In this document: in pieces, positions 54,531 through 64,000 of the stretch
Layout: every line of letters begins with the position of its first letter
Position numbering within the stretch: the stretch's first letter is position 1
From: Nitrosomonadales bacterium
GTDB taxonomy: Bacteria > Pseudomonadota > Gammaproteobacteria > Burkholderiales > Gallionellaceae
Direction: 5' to 3'
Assembly (NCBI GenBank): GCA_016218415.1
Contig: JACRED010000035.1
Span: forward strand, 24,365-88,364
Length of the DNA: 64,000 nt
Made by a program: the position numbers and the translations under genes
The notes under the pieces: model-generated
Databases searched by the model: none
What the model saw: the letters and a program-made list of their open reading frames with translations, nothing else
What the model was told of the DNA's origin: nothing

Positions 54531-55083
54531 CTTCGGCATGCGCCGTATCATTGCCGGAACCATGTTCGGAGGCATGGGTGAAATACAGCGCCAGCGCGAT
54601 GAGCGCGATACTTGCGCCCAGATAAACCAGATCCAGCGGCGTGCTCAGGTGCATGTTCAATGCTTCCTCGAACAGCGTGACGATCAGGATCATCAGGATC
54701 ACCTTGGCGAGGCGGGACTTCAGGTCATCCAGATTATTGATCACCAGGATCTTGCTGGAGGATTTGCTGCCATGGGCTTGGTCGATGTCGCTGATGAACA
54801 ATTCATACAGTCCCAGCGAGAAGATCAGCATCACAGTGGCCAGCAGATAACCGTCCACCACTTCCACGATATGGGAGACCGTGCTGTCATGCAAGGCCTT
54901 GCGCACTTCTTCGGTCATGCCGGAATCCGCATAGTGCAACGCATGGGCGAACAAGTTCATCACGTCCACGGTGGCCATGTAGAAAATTGCGACGCCGGAC
55001 AGCAGGCTGCCGATCACCGCCGTCAGTATCATGAAACGACTGTTCCACAACGCTCCTTCAAACAACTTTTCGAACCACTTCAT
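54502..55083 (-). CDS. YqhA/UPF0114 family inner membrane protein
   Basis: The 193-residue protein has three or four transmembrane helices (residues 17-38, 78-97, 126-146 and 150-168) and the family stretch VEVVDGYLLATVMLIFSLGLYELFI. The C-terminal tail (GNDTAHAEDAPEEKHGH) is acidic and His-rich. Function is unknown. It overlaps the downstream TlpA-like gene start, so the two are likely cotranscribed. Confidence 0.9.
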   Translation of the reverse strand: MKWFEKLFEGALWNSRFMILTAVIGSLLSGVAIFYMATVDVMNLFAHALHYADSGMTEEVRKALHDSTVSHIVEVVDGYLLATVMLIFSLGLYELFISDIDQAHGSKSSSKILVINNLDDLKSRLAKVILMILIVTLFEEALNMHLSTPLDLVYLGASIALIALALYFTHASEHGSGNDTAHAEDAPEEKHGH

Positions 55084-55147
55084 AAGTTACTCCCAAACAA
55101 TAAAAACGCCGCGCATTAAAGCTTATTGGACCCGTCAAGGCAAGCAC

Positions 55148-56987
<1,840 letters not shown>

Positions 56988-56994
56988 GGTGTCC

Positions 56995-57693
56995 ATGAAC
57001 AATGCCCACGAAGCCAGGCTGATGTTGCGCGCCCACCGCTACGGTGTGCTCAGTACCCTGTCGAAAAAATTCGACGGCTATCCGTTCGGCTCGATCACGC
57101 CGTATCTGGCGGATCAGGACGGCAGCCTGCTGATACTGATCAGCACGATAGCCGAACACACGAAGAATATTCTGCACGATCCCCGCGTCAGCCTGATCAC
57201 GCATGATCAGCGCGATCAGCATATCCAGACGCAGGGGCGCGTTACCGTGGTCGGCAATGCTGAGCAGGAGCCGGACCGGGAACGCGCCGGATCACGTTAT
57301 TTGCGCTATTTTCCCGAAGCGCAGGCTTATTTTGCGATGCATGACTTCTCTTTCTACCGCATCCGTCCGCTGGCGATCAGGTATATAGGCGGATTTGGCC
57401 GCATCCACTGGGTGGATAAGGAAAATTACGCGGTGCAGCCCTACCCTTTGATCGGGCAGGAAGCCGATGTGATCGCGCATATGAATTTGGATCATCTGGA
57501 TACGATGCGCAATTACTGCCAGCACGTGCACCAATACACCGCGCTGGATGTCGAGATGCTGGGCATGGATCTGGACGGCTTCGATATACGCGCCGATGAC
57601 AGGGTGCTGCGGTTTGATTTCCCGCATCCGGTAATGGATGCACAGCAGGCGCGGGCAGCGCTGGTTGAAATGGCGCGTGCCGCCAAACACTAG
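56995..57693 (+). CDS. HugZ-like heme/flavin-fold protein
   Basis: The 232-residue protein has an N-terminal pyridoxamine-5'-phosphate oxidase-like split barrel (RYGVLSTLSKKFDGYPFGSITPYL near 15-38, and RVSLITHDQRDQHIQTQGR) and a C-terminal DUF2470 domain (AHMNLDHLDTMRNYCQ near 162). HugZ proteins degrade heme or bind flavin. It lies right after wrbA, a redox-stress pairing. A terminator follows. Confidence 0.88.
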   Translation: MNNAHEARLMLRAHRYGVLSTLSKKFDGYPFGSITPYLADQDGSLLILISTIAEHTKNILHDPRVSLITHDQRDQHIQTQGRVTVVGNAEQEPDRERAGSRYLRYFPEAQAYFAMHDFSFYRIRPLAIRYIGGFGRIHWVDKENYAVQPYPLIGQEADVIAHMNLDHLDTMRNYCQHVHQYTALDVEMLGMDLDGFDIRADDRVLRFDFPHPVMDAQQARAALVEMARAAKH

Positions 57694-57728
57694 CGCAGGG
57701 GCATGATTTATAGCGCCCCTGCGGTTCA
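57694..57728 (+). terminator. Terminator after the HugZ-like gene
   Basis: CGCAGGGGC and GCCCCTGCG form a perfect 9-bp stem around a 12-base loop, beginning at the stop codon; TTCAACTTTT follows, a weak T tract. It may serve both converging genes. Confidence 0.65.
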
Positions 57729-57748
57729 ACTTTTGAAATTGAAAGCGG

Positions 57749-58471
57749 TTAGAAGCGGAATCCGAACTTGATCGAGGTCGATGCGGCTGCACCGGTCTTG
57801 TCATATTCCGCGGCAAAATTCATCAGTCCGAAGTTAAGGTTGGCGCCTACGAACGTCTTGGCCTGCTGGAAACTTTCTTTCTTCAGTCCGGGTATCGTCG
57901 AATCCGGCGCGCTATCGGTCCAAACCCTGCCTACGCCCGCATACGGGGTCAGCATCGCAAATCCCTTGGAGATCGAAACATCCAGACTTTTGGTGTTGAA
58001 CGAGAATTTATCCACACCGCTCAAACGGGTCATCGCGCCGCGAACCGCGATAGCAGGCATGGCCATGCCGCCTTCGAGTATGGCATAGCGGAGTTCGCCG
58101 CCGATGAGGGTGATATTGGTGGTTGGTACGGCGGAATAAAAGGCGGCAACGTCGATGCCCAGCGGCAAGCCCTTGTACACATGCAGTTTGGGTACGATCA
58201 GGCTTTTGACCGAACTGTTTCCGGTTGCGGTGGCCATGCTTTTCGCTTCTGTCGAGGAGACTTCCACGCCCAGATCAAATCCGGTAATGCCCAGCGGTTC
58301 CGCAGGCGTGACAGCTTTATAGCTCAATGCCGAACCCAGATCCTCGGAGAATTTTTTAAAATCGGCCTGGGCGGCAGCGCCAGTGAAGTTGGTCAGATTG
58401 ATTTTATTGGCTGCAAATGCCGGTTGCGCAATACAACCCATGACGCAAGCCAATGCCAAGTATTTCTTCAT
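57749..58471 (-). CDS. Outer-membrane-like protein of unknown function
   Basis: The 240-residue protein has a signal peptide (MKKYLALACVMGCIAQPAFA) and a beta-strand-rich body with alternating residues (GLPLGIDVAAFYSAVPTTNI, ELRYAILEGGMAMPAIAVRGAMTRLSG) ending KFGFRF, the terminal Phe typical of outer-membrane barrels. I do not recognise the family. It lies between hugZ and pst genes and appears monocistronic. Confidence 0.75.
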   Translation of the reverse strand: MKKYLALACVMGCIAQPAFAANKINLTNFTGAAAQADFKKFSEDLGSALSYKAVTPAEPLGITGFDLGVEVSSTEAKSMATATGNSSVKSLIVPKLHVYKGLPLGIDVAAFYSAVPTTNITLIGGELRYAILEGGMAMPAIAVRGAMTRLSGVDKFSFNTKSLDVSISKGFAMLTPYAGVGRVWTDSAPDSTIPGLKKESFQQAKTFVGANLNFGLMNFAAEYDKTGAAASTSIKFGFRF

Positions 58472-58680
58472 GTGAGTAGCTCCTTAGATTTTGATTGTTG
58501 ACGATTTACGCTGCACAGCCATGCCGTACTGTCGTCAGGATAGCGCAATTCCTGTCAAAGTGTACACAGGAAATGTGTGTCTTGGGGCCGTGTCCGGTTA
58601 ACCGAATCTGCCAGTTATGTAGTGGCTACAGCCGCCGCTTCGCGGCTTGACATTCGCAAAGCTCATGTTGGCTTACGCCG

Positions 58681-58722
58681 CTATATCACCGGACGATTTA
58701 GCCAAATCGCCCGGTGATATAG
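58681..58722 (-). terminator. Long hairpin overlapping the pstB stop codon
   Basis: A 12-bp stem CTATATCACCGG/CCGGTGATATAG, one mismatch and a further 6 bp CGATTT/AAATCG close a four-base loop (18 of 19 pairs). The 5' side lies in the last pstB codons, including its stop at 58698-58700. No T tract follows, so it may protect the mRNA end rather than act as a classical terminator. Confidence 0.6.
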
Positions 58723-59492
58723 TCTTCAGTTTCCTTGCGTTTGGGATTGGTGAACACGGTGCTGGTATCGCCGAATTCGATCAGGTCTCCCAGGTACATA
58801 TAGGCGGTGAAATCGGAGACGCGCGCCGCCTGCTGCATGTTGTGGGTGACGATGACGATGGTGAAATCCTCCTTCAGCTCGTCGATCAGTTTTTCGATGT
58901 GCGCGGTGGAGATCGGGTCGAGCGCCGAGGTCGGTTCGTCCAGCAGCAGCACCTGCGGTTTGACGGCGATGGCGCGGGCGATGCACAGCCGTTGCTGCTG
59001 TCCGCCGGACAGGCCGGTGCCGCTCTGCTTGAGCTTGTCCTTGGCCTCGGTCCACAACGCGGCCTTGCGTAGCGCCCATTCGACGCGCTCGTCCATGTCG
59101 TTCTTGTTGAGGTTCTCGTACAGTTTCACGCCGAACGCGATGTTGTCGTAGATCGACATCGGGAACGGGGTGGGTTTTTGGAACACCATGCCGATCTTGG
59201 CGCGCAGCATGTTCAGATCCTGTTTTTTGTCCAGGATGTTGGTGCCGTCCAGCAGGATTTCGCCGGTGGCTTTCTGCTTCGGGTAAAGCTGGTACATGCG
59301 GTTAAAGGTGCGCAGCAGCGTGGATTTCCCGCAACCGGAAGGGCCGATGAACGCGGTCACCATTTTCTCGGCGATGCTCAGGTTGATGTCTTTGAGCGCG
59401 CGGTAATTGCCGTAATAAAAATTCAGGTCCTTGACCACTATTTTCGGGTCGATGATTTTCGGGTTGGCGGTGGTTTCAGCGTTCATTTGCAA
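58698..59492 (-). CDS. pstB: Phosphate ABC transporter ATP-binding protein
   Basis: The 264-residue ATPase of the high-affinity phosphate importer has Walker A GPSGCGKS at residues 50-57, signature LSGGQQQRL near 160 and Walker [14 protein letters not shown] near 181. It is last in the pstSCAB order; phoU is not seen. An ATG two codons downstream (MNAETT) is an alternative start. Confidence 0.97.
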   Translation of the reverse strand: MQMNAETTANPKIIDPKIVVKDLNFYYGNYRALKDINLSIAEKMVTAFIGPSGCGKSTLLRTFNRMYQLYPKQKATGEILLDGTNILDKKQDLNMLRAKIGMVFQKPTPFPMSIYDNIAFGVKLYENLNKNDMDERVEWALRKAALWTEAKDKLKQSGTGLSGGQQQRLCIARAIAVKPQVLLLDEPTSALDPISTAHIEKLIDELKEDFTIVIVTHNMQQAARVSDFTAYMYLGDLIEFGDTSTVFTNPKRKETEDYITGRFG

Positions 59493-59524
59493 GCCTTGTG
59501 AATGAGCATTGTTAGGGCCATATA

Positions 59525-60379
59525 TTAATGAGTCGTGGCGCTTTGCCGGAACAGCACGCGCGCCAGGATATTCAGCGTCAGCACGCTCAGGGTGATCAGC
59601 AAGGCGCCCGCCCAGGCGAGATGCTGCCAGTCCTCATAGGGGCTCATCGCGAACTGGAAGATCACGACCGGCAGGTTGGCCATGGGTTTGTCCATGTCGC
59701 TGTTCCAGAACTGGTTGTTCAGTGCGGTGAACAGCAACGGTGCGGTCTCTCCGCTGATGCGCGCGATGGCCAGCATCACGCCGGTGATGATCCCCGCACG
59801 GGCTGCGCGCAGCGTGACAAAGTTGACGATCTTCCATTGCGGCGCGCCGAGGGCGGCTGCCGCTTCGCGCAGCGTGGTCGGCACCAGGCGCAGCATATTT
59901 TCGGTGGTGCGGATCACGATGGGTATGACGATGATCGACAATGCCAGCGCCCCCGCCCAGCCGGAGAAATGCCTGACGTGAATGACATAGATTTCATACA
60001 CGAACAGGCCGATGACGATGGAAGGGGCCGACAGCAACACGTCATTGATGAAACGGGTGATCGGCGCCAGCCAGCCGCGGTGGCCGAATTCGGCCAGGTA
60101 GGTACCGGCCAGAATGCCGATGGGCGTGCCAATCAGCGTGCCGACCAGCGTCATCATCAGGCTGCCCGCAATGGCGTTGAGCAGCCCGCCGGTGCTGCCC
60201 GGCGGCGGCGTCATGTGCGTGAACACCGCCGGTGCGAGCGCGGGCAGGCCGTTCTCCAATAGCGTCCATAATATCCAGCACAGCCAGAACAGGCCAAATG
60301 CCATGGCCAGCACCGATATGATCAGTCCTGCCGCATTGATGATGCGGCGGCGTGTATAGAGGTTCACCATGGGGGTCAT
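59525..60379 (-). CDS. pstA: Phosphate ABC transporter permease PstA
   Basis: The 284-residue membrane protein has six hydrophobic helices and the permease EAA-like loop ([26 protein letters not shown] near 165-190). With PstC it forms the phosphate channel. It overlaps pstC by four bases. Confidence 0.96.
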   Translation of the reverse strand: MTPMVNLYTRRRIINAAGLIISVLAMAFGLFWLCWILWTLLENGLPALAPAVFTHMTPPPGSTGGLLNAIAGSLMMTLVGTLIGTPIGILAGTYLAEFGHRGWLAPITRFINDVLLSAPSIVIGLFVYEIYVIHVRHFSGWAGALALSIIVIPIVIRTTENMLRLVPTTLREAAAALGAPQWKIVNFVTLRAARAGIITGVMLAIARISGETAPLLFTALNNQFWNSDMDKPMANLPVVIFQFAMSPYEDWQHLAWAGALLITLSVLTLNILARVLFRQSATTH

Positions 60380-61347
60380 GCCGCCTTCCCTTCGCGCTGC
60401 CCCAGCTTGTAGAGCATGTAGCGGGCGATCGACAAGACCACAAAGGTGATGAAGAACAGGATCAGGCCAAGCTCGATCAGCGATGCAGTGTAGATATCTC
60501 CGACGGCTTCGTTGAACTCGTTGGCGAGCGCAGAGGAAATGCTGTTGCCGGGCATCAGCAGCGACTTGCTGATTTCATGGGCATTGCCGATCACAAAGGT
60601 GACCGCCATGGTCTCGCCGAGCGCGCGCCCCAGCCCCAGCATGATGCCGCCCGCGACACCCACCTTGGTATAGGGCAGCACGACGTTCCACATCACTTCC
60701 CACGTGGTTGCGCCCAACCCGTAGGCGGATTCCTTGAGCAGTGTGGGCACCACATCAAACACATCGCGCATCACCGAACTGATGAACGGGATCACCATGA
60801 TCGCGAGGATGATGCCGGCCGTCAGTATGCCGATACCCATGGGCGGTCCGGAAAAGAACGGGCCGAGATAGGGCATGGTGCCGATATGATCGTTGATCCA
60901 CGGCTCGATATGGTCGGCGAACAGCGGAGCGAACACGAACAATCCCCACATGCCGTAGATGATGCTGGGAATACCCGCCAGCAGTTCGATCGCGATACCG
61001 AACGGGCGGCGCAAAATGCGCGGTGAGAGCTCTGTGAGGAAGAGCGCGATGCCGAAGCTGACCGGTATCGCGATCAGCAGGGCGATGCTGGAGGTGACCA
61101 GGGTGCCGACGATCGGGATCAGCGCGCCGAACTGGTCGTTGACCGGATCCCACTCCGAACTGGTCAGGAAGCCGAAACCGAACGCGTGAATGGCGGGCAT
61201 GCTGCCCGTGATCAGCGATGCGATGACGGCGGCGAGCAGGGCCAGTACGGCGAATGCGGAGACGCGCGTCAGATTGCGGAACAGCACATCGAACAATGCT
61301 TGCCGCTTAAGTCGTGCGTCGCGTAAAAACGTCGTCGGCATGGTCAC
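60376..61347 (-). CDS. pstC: Phosphate ABC transporter permease PstC
   Basis: The 323-residue permease has the PstC features [21 protein letters not shown] near 37-57, [19 protein letters not shown] near 129-147 and [28 protein letters not shown] near 204-231. It is downstream of pstS after a terminator-like hairpin. Confidence 0.96.
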   Translation of the reverse strand: MTMPTTFLRDARLKRQALFDVLFRNLTRVSAFAVLALLAAVIASLITGSMPAIHAFGFGFLTSSEWDPVNDQFGALIPIVGTLVTSSIALLIAIPVSFGIALFLTELSPRILRRPFGIAIELLAGIPSIIYGMWGLFVFAPLFADHIEPWINDHIGTMPYLGPFFSGPPMGIGILTAGIILAIMVIPFISSVMRDVFDVVPTLLKESAYGLGATTWEVMWNVVLPYTKVGVAGGIMLGLGRALGETMAVTFVIGNAHEISKSLLMPGNSISSALANEFNEAVGDIYTASLIELGLILFFITFVVLSIARYMLYKLGQREGKAA

Positions 61348-61374
61348 TCAATTCTCATGAAGTAAAAAAGATAA

Positions 61375-61393
61375 CGGGGGCTGTTAACCCCCG
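61375..61393 (-). terminator. Terminator or attenuator between pstS and pstC
   Basis: On the minus strand CGGGGG-TTAACAG-CCCCCG forms a 6-bp GC stem followed by TTATCTTTTTT. It lies 25 bases after the pstS stop, so most transcripts may end after pstS, giving more binding protein than transporter. Confidence 0.75.
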
Positions 61394-61417
61394 AGATTAT
61401 ATCTTAGTCGTACCGGC

Positions 61418-62467
61418 TTATTTCATTAACGGTTTTCCGGATGCATCCTTAACTTGAGCTTTCCAAGCGTTGCGGATCATCGTCACGACGTTGGCGGGCA
61501 GCGGCACATAATCCAGGTCGGAAGCCATCTTGTCGCCGTTGGCGTAGGCCCAGTCGAAGAACTTCAAAACTTCTTTGCCGGATTCCGCTTTTTCCTGTGC
61601 CTTGTACATCAGGATAAAGGTGGCACCGGTGATGGGCCAGCTGTCCTTGCCCGGCTCGTTGGTCAGGATTTCATAGAAGCCCTTGTCGGCATCCCATTTT
61701 GCGTTGGCAGCGGCAGCTTTGAAGTTGTCCGCTTCCGGCTTGACGAAATGGCCATCGCGGTTCTTCAGTTGAACGTAGGCCATCTTGTTCTGCAAAGCAT
61801 AAGCGTATTCCACATAGCCGATGGATCCCTTGATACGCTGCACGTAGGAAGCGACGCCTTCGTTACCCTTGCCGCCGGTGCCGACAGGCCATTCAACGGC
61901 AGAGCCGGCGCCAACGCCGCGCTGCCAATCCAAGCTGACTTGGGAGAGGTATGTGGTGAAGATGAAGGAGGTGCCAGAACCGTCGGCACGGTGCACCACG
62001 GTGATGGTCGAATCGGGAAGATTCATGCCCGCATTGTCAGCCGCGATGCGCGGATCGTTCCATTTGGTGATCTTGCCATGATAGATATTGGCCAGCACTT
62101 CGCCGGTCAGCTTCAGTTGCCCAGGGGTAATACCTTCCACGTTGATGACCGGCACGACACCACCAATCACAGTCGGGAATTGCGTCAAGCCGAGAAGGCT
62201 CAATTCTTCTGGCTTTAACGGAGCATCAGAAGCGCCGAAATCCACGGTTTTGGCCTTGATTTGTTTGATTCCGCCGCCGGAACCGATGGACTGGTAGTTC
62301 ATGCCCACACCTGTTTGCGCCTTATAAGCTTCCGCCCACTTGGCGTAGACCGGATAGGGGAAGGTCGCGCCTGCGCCGGTGATGTCGACTGCCTGACTTG
62401 TACACGCGTAGACCGCCACAGTGGCGGCAGCGATGCCGGTGATGAGCTGTTTGAGTTTGCTGTTCAT
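61418..62467 (-). CDS. pstS: Phosphate ABC transporter substrate-binding protein PstS
   Basis: The 349-residue periplasmic phosphate-binding protein has a signal peptide (residues 1-25, ending TSQAV) and the family motifs DITGAGATFPYPVYAKWAEAY near 28-48, SIGSGGGIKQI near 61 and VHRADGSGTSFIFTTYL near 158-174, where phosphate-binding residues lie. It heads the pst genes and is preceded by a Pho box. Confidence 0.97.
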   Translation of the reverse strand: MNSKLKQLITGIAAATVAVYACTSQAVDITGAGATFPYPVYAKWAEAYKAQTGVGMNYQSIGSGGGIKQIKAKTVDFGASDAPLKPEELSLLGLTQFPTVIGGVVPVINVEGITPGQLKLTGEVLANIYHGKITKWNDPRIAADNAGMNLPDSTITVVHRADGSGTSFIFTTYLSQVSLDWQRGVGAGSAVEWPVGTGGKGNEGVASYVQRIKGSIGYVEYAYALQNKMAYVQLKNRDGHFVKPEADNFKAAAANAKWDADKGFYEILTNEPGKDSWPITGATFILMYKAQEKAESGKEVLKFFDWAYANGDKMASDLDYVPLPANVVTMIRNAWKAQVKDASGKPLMK

Positions 62468-62546
62468 GTTTTCTCCAAAGTATTAAGTACGTTGCAGTTG
62501 CTTTTTGTGCGGCCAATAAACCAAATAACGCCTTGTTGCGGAGCGC

Positions 62547-62580
62547 ATGTTAGGGGGATTGTATTACAGGATTATTACAG
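62547..62580 (-). promoter_or_regulatory. Pho box and -10 element before pstS
   Basis: On the minus strand CTGTAAT-AATC-CTGTAAT (62580-62563) is two exact 7-bp repeats with a 4-base gap, the layout of the PhoB box (CTGTCAT-N4-CTGTCAT). TAACAT (62552-62547), ten bases downstream, fits the -10 position of PhoB-activated promoters. This implies induction of pstS under phosphate limitation. Confidence 0.88.
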
Positions 62581-62971
62581 CGCATCCCCGAAAATCAGAA
62601 ATGCGGGTACCGGCTACTCTTTGGGCGGGTTTGAGCAGATATTTTAGCCTCTGAAACAGGAAAGCGGAAACTGCTATGCGTTATCGCTGCACTTCTCGCT
62701 CAATCTCCATCACAAAAAACGGAATTCATTTGCCTGTAACAAACAACACTTACCATCCTGACCAGATGTCACGGTATTGATGGGAGCGGGTGAGATTTTT
62801 GGTGCTCGCGCGGTTTCAGGGATTTGCCACGGACCGGGCATTGCTGGCAAGTATCAGAAGTATGCTCGAACAGGTAATCACATAAACAGCGCAGGAAACC
62901 GGCGCGCATGAAATCAATGTGCCGGTACAGGACGAAGCAGCAGCACAAACCACTATTCATGGAAACTTCAT
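62581..62971. other. Intergenic region before the chemoreceptor gene
   Basis: The 391 bases between the pstS promoter and the chemoreceptor start contain no convincing gene; a 63-codon minus-strand frame at 62769-62960 has no family features. I found no clear promoter, riboswitch or terminator in it. GGAAA about eight bases before 62972 is a weak ribosome site. Confidence 0.5.
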
Positions 62972-64000
62972 ATGTTCAAGTTCAAGAATGTCACCATTAA
63001 ATTCAGGCTCATTGTGGTGGTGGCCAGCATGTCTGTCATGTTACTGATCATAGGCAGCATGGGGCTGTTCGGCATGGGCAGGGCCAATGAGGAAATGCTG
63101 GCCATGCACAAGAACAGCGTGCTTCCCGCGCAGCAACTTTCCGAAATTCAGAGATTGCTGTTCAGAAGCCGGATGCGTATTGCCGATCCTTTGGTGAATC
63201 CTTCGTCAGGGGGTATCCAGCAGAGCACTGCCGAAGTGGAACAGAATATTGAAGAAATCAACAAGCTGTGGGAGTCATACCTGTCCAATGAGTTTCTATC
63301 CCGGGAAGACAAAAATCTGACAGAAACCTTTTCTGTGGCCAGAAGCGTGTTTGAGGAGGATGTCCTTAAGCCGACCATGGCTGCGCTCCGCGCCAACAAT
63401 CTTGCTTTGGCCGACCAGATATTGTGGGAGAAGGTTGACCCGGTCTATAAGGCGGTGGACGACGCCTTGCAGGCATTGATGCAGATGCAGACCGATGATG
63501 CCCGGCAGACCTATGCTGATTCGGTCGGCCGCTTTGAAAATACCCGCAACATTGCCATCGCATTGATTGCGGCAGGCATTGCGCTGGCCTTGTGGATGGG
63601 CGTTGCCCTGATCCGCGCGATCACCCGCCCCCTGGAGCAGGCGTTGAGGCTGGCCGGTGCGGTTGCGCAGGGCGATTTGACCCAGCATATCTCGGTGACT
63701 TCCCGGGATGAAATCGGCCAACTGCTGCAAGCGCTGAAAGACATGAATGACAGCCTGGCCGGCATCGTTTCCGACGTTCGCGGCAGCACCGACTCGATCA
63801 CCACCGCCTCGCAGGAGATCGCGGCGGGCAACAGCGACCTGTCGCAGCGCACCGAAGAGCAGGCATCGAGCCTGGAAGAAACCGCCTCGAGCATGGAACA
63901 GCTGACCTCGACGGTGCGCCAGAACGCCGAGAACGCGCGGCAGGCCAACCAGCTGGCCAGCAACGCCTCCGACATCGCCGTCAAGGGCGGGCGGGTGGTG
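62972..64000 (+). CDS. Methyl-accepting chemotaxis protein, 5' part
   Basis: This open frame runs off the right edge (343 residues visible). It begins MFKFKNVTIKFRLIVVVASM with a transmembrane helix at about 10-35 and a four-helix-bundle ligand domain (about 36-185). A second helix follows (about 190-212, ALIAAGIALALWMGVALI), then HAMP (ITRPLEQALRLAGAVAQGDLTQHI near 215-240) and the start of the signalling domain (SLEETASSMEQLTSTVRQNAENARQANQLA). It is a Tar/Tsr-type receptor; the ligand is unknown. Confidence 0.93.
   Translation, partial: MFKFKNVTIKFRLIVVVASMSVMLLIIGSMGLFGMGRANEEMLAMHKNSVLPAQQLSEIQRLLFRSRMRIADPLVNPSSGGIQQSTAEVEQNIEEINKLWESYLSNEFLSREDKNLTETFSVARSVFEEDVLKPTMAALRANNLALADQILWEKVDPVYKAVDDALQALMQMQTDDARQTYADSVGRFENTRNIAIALIAAGIALALWMGVALIRAITRPLEQALRLAGAVAQGDLTQHISVTSRDEIGQLLQALKDMNDSLAGIVSDVRGSTDSITTASQEIAAGNSDLSQRTEEQASSLEETASSMEQLTSTVRQNAENARQANQLASNASDIAVKGGRVV

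Noticed and set aside
62769..62960. 63-codon minus-strand frame before the chemoreceptor
   Set aside because: No ribosome site, no recognisable domain, and no support from context.
62581..62971. Second c-di-GMP riboswitch before the chemoreceptor
   Set aside because: I looked for the ACGCAAAG core and the tetraloop receptor and did not find them on either strand.

Overview
The window looks like chromosomal DNA of a sulfur-oxidising betaproteobacterium of the Gallionellaceae/Nitrosomonadales type. It is GC-rich (judged by eye) and carries a reverse-type Dsr cluster next to a cytochrome bc1 operon. Housekeeping proteins such as QueF, SMC, MnmA, PurB, CoaBC, Dut, RppH and ProS have betaproteobacterial character. 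The genus is an inference from gene content, not from a database search.

Layout. 1-9505: 3' part of a dsr operon (dsrF-H-C-M-K-L-J-O-P-N, then a DUF4202 gene); dsrAB and dsrE would lie upstream of the window. 9600-17251: siroheme synthase cysG, an unknown periplasmic protein, the bc1 complex petABC, a small c-type cytochrome, an ankyrin protein, two small unknown proteins and the Fe-S carrier apbC/mrp. Together these suggest intracellular sulfane-sulfur oxidation (DsrC trisulfide, DsrMKJOP), its cofactors (siroheme, Fe-S) and a quinol-linked electron route. 17340-20941: a DHFR-like reductase, a DUF2062 protein and comEC, whose coding sequence contains a palindromic intergenic-type repeat.

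21015-25304 is an AT-richer accessory island. It holds a HigBA-like toxin-antitoxin pair and a compact cassette: an sce7726-like PD-(D/E)xK protein facing a three-gene operon of a DUF6932/nucleotidyltransferase-like protein, an XRE-ImmA/IrrE protease-regulator and a beta family protein. This is the best candidate here for a poorly described defence or conflict system. 25550-33765: SEC-C protein, queF, smc and an unusual AsmA-like protein with a long cytoplasmic coiled coil. 34032-39207: tRNA-Leu(CAA) with an integrated element bounded by a duplicated tRNA 3' end. The element carries a filamentous-phage-type replication initiator, an Sll1717-type P-loop ATPase, an unknown protein, an excisionase and a tyrosine integrase, but no recognisable virion genes.

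39312-43639: small Ala/Lys-rich secreted protein, nudJ-like gene and mnmA, an MscS channel, purB. 43695-47790 (minus strand): FecR protein, TPR/beta-barrel protein and an IgGFc-binding-like lipoprotein, headed by a clear class I cyclic-di-GMP riboswitch. 47934-57693: radC, coaBC-dut, CBS protein, rppH, proS, a lytic transglycosylase with a hairpin repeat in its signal sequence, a TlpA-like thioredoxin, YqhA, YihY, WrbA and HugZ homologues. 57749-62580: outer-membrane-like protein and pstSCAB, with a Pho box before pstS and a terminator between pstS and pstC. The window ends inside a methyl-accepting chemotaxis gene (62972 onward).
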